This document shows positions 27,384-36,542 of a stretch of DNA of 64,000 nt, one piece after another. Under the pieces are notes generated by a model that worked only from the letters and a program-made list of their open reading frames with translations, had not been told where the DNA came from and made no database searches. The position numbers and the translations under genes were made by a program. Numbering within the stretch: the stretch's first letter is position 1; each line of letters starts with the position of its first letter. Source of the DNA: an uncultured Alphaproteobacteria bacterium (GTDB lineage Bacteria > Pseudomonadota > Alphaproteobacteria > GCA-2731375); the NCBI GenBank assembly GCA_951812805.1, contig CATOSZ010000003.1, positions 1 to 64,000 of the forward strand, written 5' to 3'.

Positions 27384-28148
27384 ATGTCGCAAGCGCCGGG
27401 CGGCGGACAAGCCTGGAACCCCGAAGGCTATGCTCGCCACGCCAGGTTCGTCTCTGACCTGGGCGGACCGGTGGTCGAGCTGCTGGCGCCCACCGCGGGA
27501 GAACGTATCCTTGATCTCGGCTGCGGCGACGGTGCCCTGACGGAACAGCTGGCGGCCACGGGGGCCGACGTCATCGGTGTCGACGCCAGCGCCCCATTCG
27601 TCGAGGCGGCACAGGCACGCGGCCTCGATGCCCGATTGATGGACGGCGGGGCCCTCACGTTCGAGGCCGAATTCGACGCCGTCTTCTCCAACGCCGCGCT
27701 GCACTGGATGAAATACAGCGAGGCCATGCTGGCGGGCGTCGCACGGGCCCTGAAGCCGGGCGGCCGTTTCGTCGCCGAGGCGGGCGGCCAGGGCAACATC
27801 GCCGCCCCGCGCGTCGCCTTCCTCGCCGCCTTGGCACGCCGCGGGATCGACCCCCGGGCGATCGAACCTTGGATCTTCCCCTCGCCCGCGGGCTTTTCCA
27901 GGCGGCTGGAGGCGCATGGTTTTACCGCCGAGGCCATCGACCTCATCCCACGCCCGACGACGCTGCCCGGCCATGTCGCTAGCTGGCTGCGCACCTTCGG
28001 TGGTCCCTACTTCGAGCTGGTCGGGCCGGACGAGCAGGACGCATTCGTGGCGGAGCTGGTGGATCTTCTGGAACCGGTCCTGTGCGACGACGCGGGCGAA
28101 TGGACGTTGGACTATGTCCGCCTACGCTTCCGCGCCCGGCTGGGCTGA
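27384..28148 (+). CDS. Class I SAM-dependent methyltransferase
   Basis: The 254-residue protein has motif I ILDLGCGDG (residues about 45-53), the acidic ribose ligand in VIGVDAS, the post-II FDAVFSNAALHW and ALKPGGRFVAE, the usual order for class I methyltransferases. The SNAALHW segment resembles trans-aconitate methyltransferase and malonyl-ACP methyltransferase relatives. The substrate is not determinable. It sits between the NDUFA12 and DUF2155 genes with gaps of 8 and 4 bases and is probably co-transcribed. Confidence 0.83.
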   Translation: MSQAPGGGQAWNPEGYARHARFVSDLGGPVVELLAPTAGERILDLGCGDGALTEQLAATGADVIGVDASAPFVEAAQARGLDARLMDGGALTFEAEFDAVFSNAALHWMKYSEAMLAGVARALKPGGRFVAEAGGQGNIAAPRVAFLAALARRGIDPRAIEPWIFPSPAGFSRRLEAHGFTAEAIDLIPRPTTLPGHVASWLRTFGGPYFELVGPDEQDAFVAELVDLLEPVLCDDAGEWTLDYVRLRFRARLG

Positions 28149-28152
28149 CGCC

Positions 28153-28581
28153 ATGCTTGTGCGCACCGTCGTCACGATCCTGCTGGCCGTGTCGCTTTGC
28201 GCCCAGGCGGCCGCGCAAGGCCAGGAGTCGACGTCGATCCCCGGCGACACCGTCGTCCTGCGCGGCCTCGACCGGATCACCGCACGGACGACGGACATGG
28301 AAATCCTGCTCGGCGAAGCCTGGCGTTTCGGCCGCCTCGAGATCCTGCCCCGGGTCTGCTACACCCGCCCGCCGGAGGAGCCGCCCGAGACCTCCGCCTT
28401 CCTGGAAATCACCGAGCTGAAGCCGGGCGCGGACGCGCCCTCCCCCCTCTTCACCGGCTGGATGTTCGCCTCCAGCCCGGCGCTCTCCGCGATGGAGCAT
28501 CCGGTCTACGACGTCTGGGTGATCGCCTGTAAAACCTCCGCGCCGGAAGCGCCGGCGGGCAAGGCGAAGAAGTCGCCCTGA
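28153..28581 (+). CDS. DUF2155-family exported protein
   Basis: The 142-residue protein has a signal peptide (residues 1-22, [16 protein letters not shown]), followed by the DUF2155 core: [42 protein letters not shown] and the end [22 protein letters not shown], with the two conserved cysteines probably forming a disulfide. The function is unknown. It is commonly found beside NDUFA12 and aat genes in alphaproteobacteria, as here. Its last 76 bases overlap the convergent aat gene. Confidence 0.85.
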   Translation: MLVRTVVTILLAVSLCAQAAAQGQESTSIPGDTVVLRGLDRITARTTDMEILLGEAWRFGRLEILPRVCYTRPPEEPPETSAFLEITELKPGADAPSPLFTGWMFASSPALSAMEHPVYDVWVIACKTSAPEAPAGKAKKSP

Positions 28582-29156
28582 CGTTCGAGGGCGACGCCCA
28601 GCAAGTGATGATAGCGCGCGCGGGCGATCTCGACGGCGCCGAACTGGCTGAGATGGTCGGTGATGAACTGGGTATCGAGCAACAGATAGCCGCCGCACAG
28701 CAATCGCGCCACCAGATGGACCAGGGCGATCTTGCTCGCGTCCCGCTCGCGGCTGAACATGCTCTCGCCGAAGAAGGCGCCGCCGAGGGAGACGCCGTAT
28801 AGCCCGCCGACCAGCCGTCCCTCGCGGAATACCTCGACGCTATGGACATGGCCCTGGCGGTGCAGCGCGCCGTAGAGTGCGACGATACGCCGGTTGATCC
28901 AGCTGTTCTCGGCACTCGGCCGCGCGTCGGCGCAGGCGGCGATGACCGCCTCGAAGGCTTCGTTCACGCCGACCTGGAAGCGATCCGAGCGTACGGTGCG
29001 GGCCAAGCGGCGGGGGACGTGAAAGGCGGTCAGCGGCAGGATGCCGCGCTGTTCGGGATCGACCCAGAACAGCTCGTCGTCCTCCCGCGTTTCCGCCATC
29101 GGAAAGACGCCGGCCGCATAGGCGCGCAACACCAGATCCGGCGTGATCTCGACCAT
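28506..29156 (-). CDS. aat: Leucyl/phenylalanyl-tRNA--protein transferase
   Basis: The 216-residue length and motifs are those of Aat, which adds Leu or Phe to N-terminal Arg or Lys for the N-end-rule pathway: [28 protein letters not shown], then [41 protein letters not shown] and [17 protein letters not shown]. The start at 29156 (MVEITPDL) is the family start; a longer frame to 29219 is rejected. It is convergent with the DUF2155 gene, with a 76-base overlap at the 3' ends. Confidence 0.93.
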   Translation of the reverse strand: MVEITPDLVLRAYAAGVFPMAETREDDELFWVDPEQRGILPLTAFHVPRRLARTVRSDRFQVGVNEAFEAVIAACADARPSAENSWINRRIVALYGALHRQGHVHSVEVFREGRLVGGLYGVSLGGAFFGESMFSRERDASKIALVHLVARLLCGGYLLLDTQFITDHLSQFGAVEIARARYHHLLGVALERQGDFFALPAGASGAEVLQAITQTS

Positions 29157-29260
29157 GGGCGGGGGCGTCTCCTCGGAAAGCCGGCACCGATCATGGCCCG
29201 GCGGCCGGCGGCAGCGCAACGCGCCGCACTCTCGCCATCATCACGGCGCACAAGCGCGCG

Positions 29261-30106
29261 ATGAAACGCGCCCTTCTCGTCACGTTCGCGGCTCTCCTGC
29301 TGGGCGGCCTGGTCCTCGCCTGTTACACCGTGTTCATCGAGCCCGACCGGCTGGTGGTCCGCCATCTCTCCTTCGCCTCGCCCCGCTGGCCGGCCGAGCG
29401 GCCGCCACTCAAAGTCGTCGTCCTCGCCGATATCCATGCCGGCGCGCCGCATATCGACGGCGCCAAGCTCGACGAGATCGTCCGGCGCGCCAATGCCGAG
29501 GCGCCGGATCTGACATTGCTGCTGGGCGACTATGTCATCCAAGGCGTGCTCGGCGGGACATTCATCGCGCCGGAGGTCGTCGCACGTCACCTGGCGGTAC
29601 TCCACGCCCGCCTCGGCGTCGTCGCGGTACTCGGCAACCACGACTGGTGGCTGGATGGTGAGCGGGTGCGCCAGGCTTTCGAGGCGGCGGGCATCACCGT
29701 GCTGGAAAACGAGACGATCCGCCTCGGCGAGGAGGCAGCGCCCCTCCAGCTCGCCGGCCTCGCGGACGACACCACGCGCACGCCGGACGGCAAGCGGACC
29801 TTCGCCGGGGTCGCGGCGGACGTCCCCCTCCTCGTCGCCATGCACGACCCGGCGGCGCTGGACCAGGTCGGGCGGGAGGCGCTGCTCTCCTTCGCGGGCC
29901 ACACCCACGGCGGCCAGATCCATCTCCCTTGGCTGTTCGATCCGGTGACGCCGGGACGGGCGGGACCGGACCTCGCCTATGGGCTGCGCCGCTCGAACGG
30001 CAAATGGATCCTGGTCTCCGGCGGCATCGGAACCTCGATCCTGCCGGTGCGGCTGAACATGCCACCGGAAATCCTCGTCCTCACCCTCGCCCACGATGCC
30101 CGCTGA
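29261..30106 (+). CDS. Membrane-anchored metallophosphoesterase
   Basis: The 281-residue protein has one N-terminal transmembrane segment (residues 4-22, a possible lipobox-like LVLAC ending) and the calcineurin-like metal motifs DIHAG, GDYVIQG, GNHDWW, MHDP and GHTHGGQ in the canonical order. This is the YkuE/LpxH-like type of phosphoesterase acting at the membrane. Gap to the next gene is 75 bases. The phosphoester substrate is unknown. Confidence 0.88.
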   Translation: MKRALLVTFAALLLGGLVLACYTVFIEPDRLVVRHLSFASPRWPAERPPLKVVVLADIHAGAPHIDGAKLDEIVRRANAEAPDLTLLLGDYVIQGVLGGTFIAPEVVARHLAVLHARLGVVAVLGNHDWWLDGERVRQAFEAAGITVLENETIRLGEEAAPLQLAGLADDTTRTPDGKRTFAGVAADVPLLVAMHDPAALDQVGREALLSFAGHTHGGQIHLPWLFDPVTPGRAGPDLAYGLRRSNGKWILVSGGIGTSILPVRLNMPPEILVLTLAHDAR

Positions 30107-30181
30107 TTGTTCGCGGGCGGGTGATCGTATAGAGAAGCGGGCAGGATCAACGCGTTACATTCGAGACGGGGTAGAACGGCG

Positions 30182-31660
30182 GTGGACAAGCAATACGACG
30201 TGGTCGTGGTGGGCGGTGGCAACGCCGCGTTTTCGGCGGCGCTCGCCGCGCAGGAGCGGGGCGCCAGCGTCGCGGTGCTGGAACGCGCGCCGGAAGAGGA
30301 AAGCGGCGGCAACAGCCGCTTCACCGCGGGTGCCATCCGCTTCGCCTACGAGGGCGTGGAAGATATCAAGCAGCTGACCGAGTTGAGCGAGGACGAGATC
30401 GCGACGACCGATTTCGGCACCTACAACCAGGATCAGTTCTTCGACGACATGTTCCGGGTGACCAAGTACCGCACCGATCCGGACCTCTGCGAGATCCTGG
30501 TCACGCGCAGCTTCGAGACGATGAAATGGATGCACGGCAACGGCATCCGCTTCGTGCCGATCTACGGCCGGCAGGCCTTCAAGGTCGACGGCAAGTTCAA
30601 GTTCTGGGGCGGCCTGACGCTCGAAGCACGCGGCGGCGGCCCCGGCCTGGTCGAGAGCGAAACGGCGATCGCCACCTCGCGCGGGATCGACGTCCTCTAT
30701 CGCTGCCGGGCATTGAAGTTGCTGCACGACGGCGACCGGGTGCACGGTGTCAGCGTCCGCCACGACGGCAAGCGCTACGACATCGAGGCGCGCTCGGTCG
30801 TGCTGGCCGCGGGCGGCTTCCAGGCGGACCCGGAAATGCGCACCCGCTACCTCGGCCCGGGCTGGGAGCTGGCCAAAGTCCGCGGCACCCGCTTCAACAC
30901 GGGCGACGGCATCAAGATGGCGATGGAGGTCGGCGCGGCGGCGCGCGGCAACTGGTCCGGCTGTCACGCGGTTGGCTGGGACTTCAACGCGCCGGAGTTC
31001 GGCGACCTCGCGGTCGGCGACAACTTTCAGAAGCACTCCTACCCCTTCGGCATCATGGTGAACGCGACGGGCCGGCGCTTCGTCGACGAGGGCGCGGACT
31101 TCCGCAACTACACCTACGCCAAATACGGCCGCGTCATTCTGGAACAGCCCGACAACTTCGCCTGGCAGATCTTCGACCAGAAGGTCGTCCATCTGCTGCG
31201 CGACGAATACCGCATCCGCCAGGTGACCAAGGTCACCGCGGACAGCATCGAGGAATTGGCCGGCAAGCTCGAAGGCGTCGACCCGCGCGGCTTCATGGAC
31301 GAGATCGCGCGCTATAACGCCGCGGTGCGCCAGGACATCGCCTTCAATCCCAACGTCAAGGACGGGCGGACGACCGAAGGCCTCGCCTTCGACAAGACCA
31401 ACTGGGCCAACACCATCGAGGACGGACCGTTCGAGGCCTACCAGGTCGGCTGCGGCATCACCTTCACCTTCGGCGGCCTGCGCATCGATACCAACGGCCA
31501 GGTCCTGGACACGGACCTGGAGCCGATCCCGGGCCTGTATGCCGCGGGCGAGCTGGTGGGCGGGATCTTCTACTTCAATTATCCGGGCGGCAGCGGCCTC
31601 ATTTCGGGCGCGGTGTTCGGACGCCTCGCCGGCACCTCGGCGGCGGGCGGCAACGAATAG
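30182..31660 (+). CDS. FAD-dependent tricarballylate dehydrogenase-like flavoprotein (TcuA type)
   Basis: The 492-residue flavoprotein has the ADP-binding VVVGGGNAAFSAALAA, the segment SGGNSRFTAGAIRF, and the C-terminal LYAAGELVGG-IFYFNYPGGSGL found in the fumarate reductase/succinate dehydrogenase flavoprotein superfamily. The sequence is close to FAD-dependent tricarballylate dehydrogenase TcuA. TcuB is absent here. It begins with GTG 30182. The SapC-like gene follows 10 bases later. Substrate assignment is tentative. Confidence 0.8.
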   Translation: MDKQYDVVVVGGGNAAFSAALAAQERGASVAVLERAPEEESGGNSRFTAGAIRFAYEGVEDIKQLTELSEDEIATTDFGTYNQDQFFDDMFRVTKYRTDPDLCEILVTRSFETMKWMHGNGIRFVPIYGRQAFKVDGKFKFWGGLTLEARGGGPGLVESETAIATSRGIDVLYRCRALKLLHDGDRVHGVSVRHDGKRYDIEARSVVLAAGGFQADPEMRTRYLGPGWELAKVRGTRFNTGDGIKMAMEVGAAARGNWSGCHAVGWDFNAPEFGDLAVGDNFQKHSYPFGIMVNATGRRFVDEGADFRNYTYAKYGRVILEQPDNFAWQIFDQKVVHLLRDEYRIRQVTKVTADSIEELAGKLEGVDPRGFMDEIARYNAAVRQDIAFNPNVKDGRTTEGLAFDKTNWANTIEDGPFEAYQVGCGITFTFGGLRIDTNGQVLDTDLEPIPGLYAAGELVGGIFYFNYPGGSGLISGAVFGRLAGTSAAGGNE

Positions 31661-31670
31661 GGGCAGCGCT

Positions 31671-32452
31671 ATGACGGCACAGCTGTTGATCTACGAGCAG
31701 GCGGTTCCCGTCTCGGTTGAGCGGCACGGCGACCTGTCGGTCAAGTCGGGGACGGATTTCGGCTTTGCCCGCATGTCAATTCGGTGCCGCTGACGGCGGC
31801 CGAAATTCCGCCTGCCGCGGCGGAGTTCCCCGTGGTCTTCACCGGCAACGAGGACGCGGTGGTGCCGGCCGCCATCCTCGGCGCGCGGGACCGCCAGAAT
31901 CTCTTCCTCGACGAGGCGGGCGCCTGGCAGGCGAACTATGTCCCGGCCTTCCTGCGCCGCTATCCCTTCGTCTTCGCCAGCGGCGACGAGGGAGCCAACT
32001 TCACGCTCTGCATCGACGAGGAGTTCGCCGGCTGCAACCGCGACGGCATCGGTGAGCGGCTGTTCGACGCGGCGGGGGCGCGGACCAGCTACCTCGGCGG
32101 CGTGCTCAACTTCCTGCAGGAATTCCAGACCCAGTTCCAACGCACCCGTGCCTTCGCCGAACAGATCCGCCAGCTCGGCGTGCTGGAGCCGATGATGGCG
32201 CAGTTCCGCCTCGCCGGCGGGGAGGAGCTGGCGCTTTCCGGCTTCTATGCGGTCAACCGGGACAAGTTGAAGGCGCTGCCGGGCGACACGCTCGCCGAAC
32301 TCGCGCGCGGCGACGCGCTGGAGCTGCTCTATGTGCATCTCCATTCCATGCGCAACTTCCGCCCGATGATCGAACGGGCCGGCGCGCAGACGGCCCCAGC
32401 GGATAGCGACACCGCGAGCGATGACGACGAGCTGATCGGCGATAGCATCTAG
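31671..32452 (+). pseudogene. SapC-family protein gene with a frameshift near its 5' end
   Basis: The start MTAQLLIYEQAVPVSVERH at 31671 is the usual SapC beginning, but the frame hits a stop after FGFARMSIRCR. The continuing homologous sequence, VNSVPLTAAEIPPAAAEF and the rest of the 222-residue body, is in another frame and runs to 32452. Adding one C before the A at 31773 would restore FGFARHVNSVPLTA. Without it only a GTG at 31784 could start the body. SapC proteins are linked to S-layer or peptide transport; the exact role is unknown. It may be a true mutation or a sequencing error. Confidence 0.75.
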
Positions 32453-32472
32453 ACAGGCGAGCGAGGCACCCC

Positions 32473-33579
32473 ATGGACTTCGGCATTTTCAACCTGCTGC
32501 AACACCGCGATTCCGCCAAGCCGCCGCAACAGGTGATCGACGAGGCGCTGGAACACACGGCGCTCGCCGAAGAGCTGGGTTTCGCCCGGGTCTGGTTCGC
32601 CGAACATCACTTCTCAAACTACAGCCTCTGTCCCTCACCGCTGATCTTCTGCACCCAGGCCGCGGCGATGACCAAGCGGATCCGGGTGGGGAGTGCGGTC
32701 CTCATCCTGCCCCTGCACGCGCCGGCCCGCGTCATCGCGGAGATCGCGCTGGTCGACGCGCTGTCGGGCGGCCGCCTCGACGTCGGCGTCGGCAGCGGCT
32801 ATCAGACTTATGAGTTCGAGCGGCTCGGCGCGCAGATGGCAGAAAACAAGCTAGTCTTCAACGCAATGCTCGACATGATCGACGCCGGCCTGCGCCAGCC
32901 GAAGTTCACCTATGCGGGCGAACACTTCCAGCTGCCGCCGACGGCGATCAACACCCGGCCCGTACAACAACCGCGCCCGCCGATCTGGATCGCCGGCGCC
33001 GATCCGAACAGCCATCGGCGCTGCGCGCGGGACGGCTATGTCCCCTTCATTTCCGGCGGCATCGAAAGCCCGGCGCGCATCCGCGCCATGCGCGACCAGA
33101 TCGAGCAGTGCTACGCCGAGGAAGGCCGGCCGACCGACAACATCCCGATGGGCGTGCTGCGCTTCGTCTGCGTCAGTGAGGATCCCGCGGTCGTTCAGCG
33201 CTATGTCGACGGTGCCCGCTTCCAGAAGCGCATCGCCATGTCGTTGCGCCATCGCCGCGAAAGCATGGTCGACGACTACATGGTCGAAGAGGTCCCCTTC
33301 CCGAACGAGCCGAGCCTGGACGAGGTCGCGGGCAACATCATCGCCGGCGGCGCCGAAGCGGTGGCGGAACGTCTCGCCTCGGAGATCGAACTCTACGGGC
33401 CGAGCCACATGAGCATCTATTTCGCCGTCGGCGACATGGAGAGCCGGGCGGTCATGGCCTCGATGGAGCTGTTCCAGACCAAGGTCGTACCGTTGCTGGA
33501 GGCCCATTTCGGCAAGCCGCTCAGCCAGATCTGCGACGCGCCGATGCCGGAGCCGGGCTTCCTCGCCGCCGCCGAATAA
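32473..33579 (+). CDS. LLM-class (luciferase-like) flavin-dependent monooxygenase
   Basis: The 368-residue TIM-barrel protein has the bacterial luciferase-like pattern: FGIFNLLQH, HTALAEELGFARVWFAEHHFSNY, RIRVGSAVLILPLHAP and FVSGG-type IWIAGADPNSHR. It uses FMNH2, or F420 in some relatives, to oxidise a small molecule. A second luciferase-like gene lies at 50186. It stands between SapC and a VOC protein, in a plus-strand run with a fumarylacetoacetase-like hydrolase, which suggests an aromatic or heterocycle degradation pathway. Confidence 0.87.
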   Translation: MDFGIFNLLQHRDSAKPPQQVIDEALEHTALAEELGFARVWFAEHHFSNYSLCPSPLIFCTQAAAMTKRIRVGSAVLILPLHAPARVIAEIALVDALSGGRLDVGVGSGYQTYEFERLGAQMAENKLVFNAMLDMIDAGLRQPKFTYAGEHFQLPPTAINTRPVQQPRPPIWIAGADPNSHRRCARDGYVPFISGGIESPARIRAMRDQIEQCYAEEGRPTDNIPMGVLRFVCVSEDPAVVQRYVDGARFQKRIAMSLRHRRESMVDDYMVEEVPFPNEPSLDEVAGNIIAGGAEAVAERLASEIELYGPSHMSIYFAVGDMESRAVMASMELFQTKVVPLLEAHFGKPLSQICDAPMPEPGFLAAAE

Positions 33580-33597
33580 GGCCTGAGGAGAAGACTC

Positions 33598-34140
33598 ATG
33601 AAACTGTCGGGCATTCACCACGTCGCCTACCGCTGCCGCGACGCCAAGGAAACGGTGGAATGGTACGCCAAGTACCTGAACATGGACTTCGTGCTGGCGA
33701 TCGCCGAGAACGAGGTGCCCTCGACCCGGGAACCCGACCCCTACATGCATATCTTCCTGGACGCCGGTAACGACAACATCCTGGCCTTCTTCGAGCTACC
33801 GACCCGGCCTGACATGGGCAAGGATCCCAACACGCCGGAATGGGTGCAGCACATCGCCTTCCAGGTGGACGACGTCGAGACCCTGCTGGCGGCCAAGGCC
33901 CGCCTCGAAGCGGACGCCATCGAAGTGATCGGCCCCATCGACCACACGATCTTCAAGTCGATCTATTTCTTCGACCCAAGCGGCCACCGCCTTGAACTTG
34001 CGACCAATACCGGCACGCCGGAACAGCACGACCGCCTGGACGCGGTGAAGTGGGACATGCTGAACGAATGGGCGGAGACCCGGCGCGCGCCGCAGCACGC
34101 CCGCTGGATGCACGAACGGGGTGAGGACTCCGGGGCGTGA
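33598..34140 (+). CDS. VOC-family (glyoxalase/ring-cleavage dioxygenase fold) protein
   Basis: The 180-residue protein has two beta-alpha-beta-beta-beta modules. Possible metal ligands are the His in GIHHVAYRC (H7 or H8), the His in VQHIAFQVDD (about 83) and the Glu in GHRLELA (about 132), as in glyoxalase and extradiol dioxygenase folds. The enzyme type cannot be fixed from this. Its stop overlaps the hydrolase start as GTGA at 34137-34140, so it is coupled to that gene and probably acts in the same pathway. Confidence 0.85.
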   Translation: MKLSGIHHVAYRCRDAKETVEWYAKYLNMDFVLAIAENEVPSTREPDPYMHIFLDAGNDNILAFFELPTRPDMGKDPNTPEWVQHIAFQVDDVETLLAAKARLEADAIEVIGPIDHTIFKSIYFFDPSGHRLELATNTGTPEQHDRLDAVKWDMLNEWAETRRAPQHARWMHERGEDSGA

Positions 34141-35408
34141 GCGCCGTCGACGAAACCCATGATCCCGACCTGGGCAGCCGGGTCGACAGCGCCAACGCGC
34201 CCGAATGCGACTTCCCGATCCAGAACCTGCCCTTCGGTGTCTTTTCAACCGCCGCGACGCCGACACCGCGCGTCGGCGTCGCGATCGGCGACCAGGTCCT
34301 GGACCTCGCGCGGGTCGCGGAAGCGGGGTTGCTGGAGACCCCGGCGGCGGTCTTCGCCGAGCCCGCCTTGAACGCCTTCATGTCGCTCGGCCCCGAGGTC
34401 TGGACGGCGACTAGGCGGCGGCTGTCGGCGCTGCTCGGCCCGGGCGAGACCGGATTGCGTGACGACGCGCTTGTCCCGCTCCCCGACGTCCGCCTTCATT
34501 TGCCGATCGCCATCGGCGACTACACGGACTTCTACGCCAGCCGCGAACACGCGACCAACGTCGGCACCATGTTCCGCGATCCCGAGAACGCGCTGATGGC
34601 GAACTGGCTGCACATCCCGATCGGCTACAACGGGCGCGCCAGCACCGTCGTCGTCGACGGCACGGCGGTCCACCGCCCGCTCGGCCAGATCAAACCGCCC
34701 GGCAGCGATGCGCCGATTTTCTCGCCTTGCCGCAAGCTCGACATCGAGCTGGAGATGGGTGCCGTGGTCGGCACGCCCAATGCCATGGGCCGGCCCATTT
34801 CCCTGGCCGAGGCGGACGCCATGATCTTCGGCTTCGTGCTGCTGAACGATTGGAGCGCACGCGACATCCAGGTCTGGGAGTATCAGCCGCTCGGCCCGTT
34901 CCAGGCCAAGGCCTTCGCGACGACGATCTCGCCCTGGGTGGTTACGCGGGATGCGCTGGCGCCCTACCGGGTCGCCGGGCCGCCTCAGGACCCAACGCCC
35001 CTGCCCTACCTCCGACAGGACGCGGCGATGAATTTCGACGTCGACCTCGCCGTCGACTACCTGCCTGCGGGCGGAGCGATGGCGACGACGATCGCACGCA
35101 CCAACTTCAGGCATATGTACTGGTCGAGCGCCCAGCAGCTGACGCATCACGCGATCAGCGGCTGCGCCATGCGGACGGGCGACCTGCTCGGCTCCGGCAC
35201 GATCAGCGGGACCACCGCGGACAGCTACGGCAGCCTGCTCGAGCTCACCTGGAACGGGCGCGATTCCTTGCCGCTCGACGGCGGGGCGGAACGGACCTTC
35301 ATCGAAGACGGCGACACGGTGACGTTGCGGGGCTGGTGCCAGGGTCAGGGCCACCGCATCGGCTTCGGCCAGGCCGCCGGAAAAATCCTGCCGGCGGTGG
35401 ATTTCTGA
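34137..35408 (+). CDS. Fumarylacetoacetase-like hydrolase
   Basis: The 423-residue protein has the full-length FAH layout: an N-terminal SH3-like domain and the catalytic C-terminal domain with DYTDFYASREHATNVGTMFR, then PSLELE-type metal-binding RKLDIELEMGAVVG and LLNDWSARDIQVWEYQPLGPF. It carries the GSGTISG segment and the final GQGHRIGFGQAAGKILPA. These fit the tyrosine-degradation enzyme that splits fumarylacetoacetate. Other genes of that pathway (hmgA, hppD) are not next to it; a VOC protein is. GTG 34137 is the start, and it ends the plus-strand run. Confidence 0.88.
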   Translation: MSAVDETHDPDLGSRVDSANAPECDFPIQNLPFGVFSTAATPTPRVGVAIGDQVLDLARVAEAGLLETPAAVFAEPALNAFMSLGPEVWTATRRRLSALLGPGETGLRDDALVPLPDVRLHLPIAIGDYTDFYASREHATNVGTMFRDPENALMANWLHIPIGYNGRASTVVVDGTAVHRPLGQIKPPGSDAPIFSPCRKLDIELEMGAVVGTPNAMGRPISLAEADAMIFGFVLLNDWSARDIQVWEYQPLGPFQAKAFATTISPWVVTRDALAPYRVAGPPQDPTPLPYLRQDAAMNFDVDLAVDYLPAGGAMATTIARTNFRHMYWSSAQQLTHHAISGCAMRTGDLLGSGTISGTTADSYGSLLELTWNGRDSLPLDGGAERTFIEDGDTVTLRGWCQGQGHRIGFGQAAGKILPAVDF

Positions 35409-35421
35409 AGTCTTTCCGGCT

Positions 35422-35943
35422 TCAGATCCTCTTCTCCCGTGGATTGAAGATCTGTGGCGGTGGCGGCGGTGTGCCTTTCAGGGGCGGTGTGGGCGGCGGG
35501 CGGATCTCGACGTTGAGGTCGCCGAGTTCCTCCAGGTTCTTCTTGAAGAACGGCTTGGTGATGACGATGCCGGCGCGGCGGCGGACCGCCTCGTCGACCG
35601 CGTCCTCCAGCTTCTCCGCCAGCTTCAGGTTCCAGGGCACGACATAGGCGCGCGGCTCGAGGGAGCCGTCGAGGCGCAGCCAGAGATAGATCGCCTTGCC
35701 CTCGTCCAGGCTGACGCCCAGCAGCGCCGCGCGTTCGACGCTATTCTCGTACCACTCGAAGCTGGCCGGCTTCGGCTTGCCCAGCATCTCGACGATCTGC
35801 ACGTAGACCAGCGGCAGGAACAGCGTGGTGATCGCGACGGCGCCGATCCGCACCCGGGCCCGGCGCGGCGCCCAGATGGCGATCGCCGCCAGGATCGCAG
35901 CCACCGCCGTTGTCCCGGCGAAGACGTAGAACAGGACGCTCAT
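35422..35943 (-). CDS. Two-TM protein of an ExbB/ExbD-like gene set, unknown function
   Basis: The 173-residue protein has two N-terminal membrane segments (residues about 3-24 and 31-52), then a soluble domain ending in a proline-rich tail (PPPTPPLKG, PPPPP). I do not recognise the domain, which includes LGKPKPASFEWYENSVE and ALLGVSLDEGKAIYLWLRLDG. It is the last gene of a three-gene minus-strand operon. Its start overlaps the ExbD-like stop as ATGA at 35940-35943, so it is translationally coupled and likely part of the same membrane complex. Confidence 0.65.
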   Translation of the reverse strand: MSVLFYVFAGTTAVAAILAAIAIWAPRRARVRIGAVAITTLFLPLVYVQIVEMLGKPKPASFEWYENSVERAALLGVSLDEGKAIYLWLRLDGSLEPRAYVVPWNLKLAEKLEDAVDEAVRRRAGIVITKPFFKKNLEELGDLNVEIRPPPTPPLKGTPPPPPQIFNPREKRI

Positions 35944-36542
35944 CGCGGTCCCCCCGTGATCAATGGCCGCCGGAGCGTGCTGACGCTGTCCTCGACCAGG
36001 TCGCCCTCACTGGTCAGGCGGAAGCGATAGGCCGTCTCCTCCTGGCCGTGGCGCTCCAGGTTCACCGTGGTGGCGAGCAGCTGGCGTGTGTCTTCCAGCG
36101 GCTTCTTGACGCTGACCACGATGCTGACCGGGACCTTCTCGCCGCGCGAAAGCGGGCCGTACATGTGCACGTTGACGACATATTCACCGGGCGGAATGCC
36201 CCGGCTGTAGCTCACTTCGTAATTCCGGTTGGTCGCGTCGCCCTCGATGCCGAGGTCGTCGCGCAGCAGGTTGAAGGTATTGCCGCCCTGGTTCCAATAG
36301 CCGACGGGCACTTCGCGCGGCGCCTTGACCCAGAGGTCGACGTCGACAGGCAGATCATTCGGCCATTGCATCTCGACGATGATGTTGCCGGGGGATCGAT
36401 GCTCGTCCGTCTCGGTTTTCACCGGGCGGACGTGCGGCAACAGCATGATCACCATGGCGACGAAGCCGATCAGAGCCAGCAGGATCACGTCGCGAAAGAC
36501 GGTGCCCCAGCTTTCCTCGTCGAGCGGATCAAGCCCCCGCAC
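35940..36542 (-). CDS. ExbD-like membrane subunit with a large periplasmic domain
   Basis: The 200-residue protein has one membrane segment (residues 17-36) preceded by D18 in the run FRDVILLALIGF. This resembles the IDVMLVLLIIF segment of ExbD and TolR, where the Asp carries protons. The periplasmic part is not the usual ExbD domain but an unrecognised beta-rich domain with DLPVDVDLWVKAP and GGNTFNLLRDDLG, then PGEYVVNVHMYGP. It overlaps the proton-channel gene by 14 bases. The proton-subunit role is inference. Confidence 0.65.
   Translation of the reverse strand: MRGLDPLDEESWGTVFRDVILLALIGFVAMVIMLLPHVRPVKTETDEHRSPGNIIVEMQWPNDLPVDVDLWVKAPREVPVGYWNQGGNTFNLLRDDLGIEGDATNRNYEVSYSRGIPPGEYVVNVHMYGPLSRGEKVPVSIVVSVKKPLEDTRQLLATTVNLERHGQEETAYRFRLTSEGDLVEDSVSTLRRPLITGGPR

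Noticed and set aside
30182-31660. Succinate dehydrogenase or fumarate reductase flavoprotein
   Set aside because: No iron-sulfur or membrane-anchor subunits are adjacent, and the N-terminal segment is nearer the tricarballylate dehydrogenase type.
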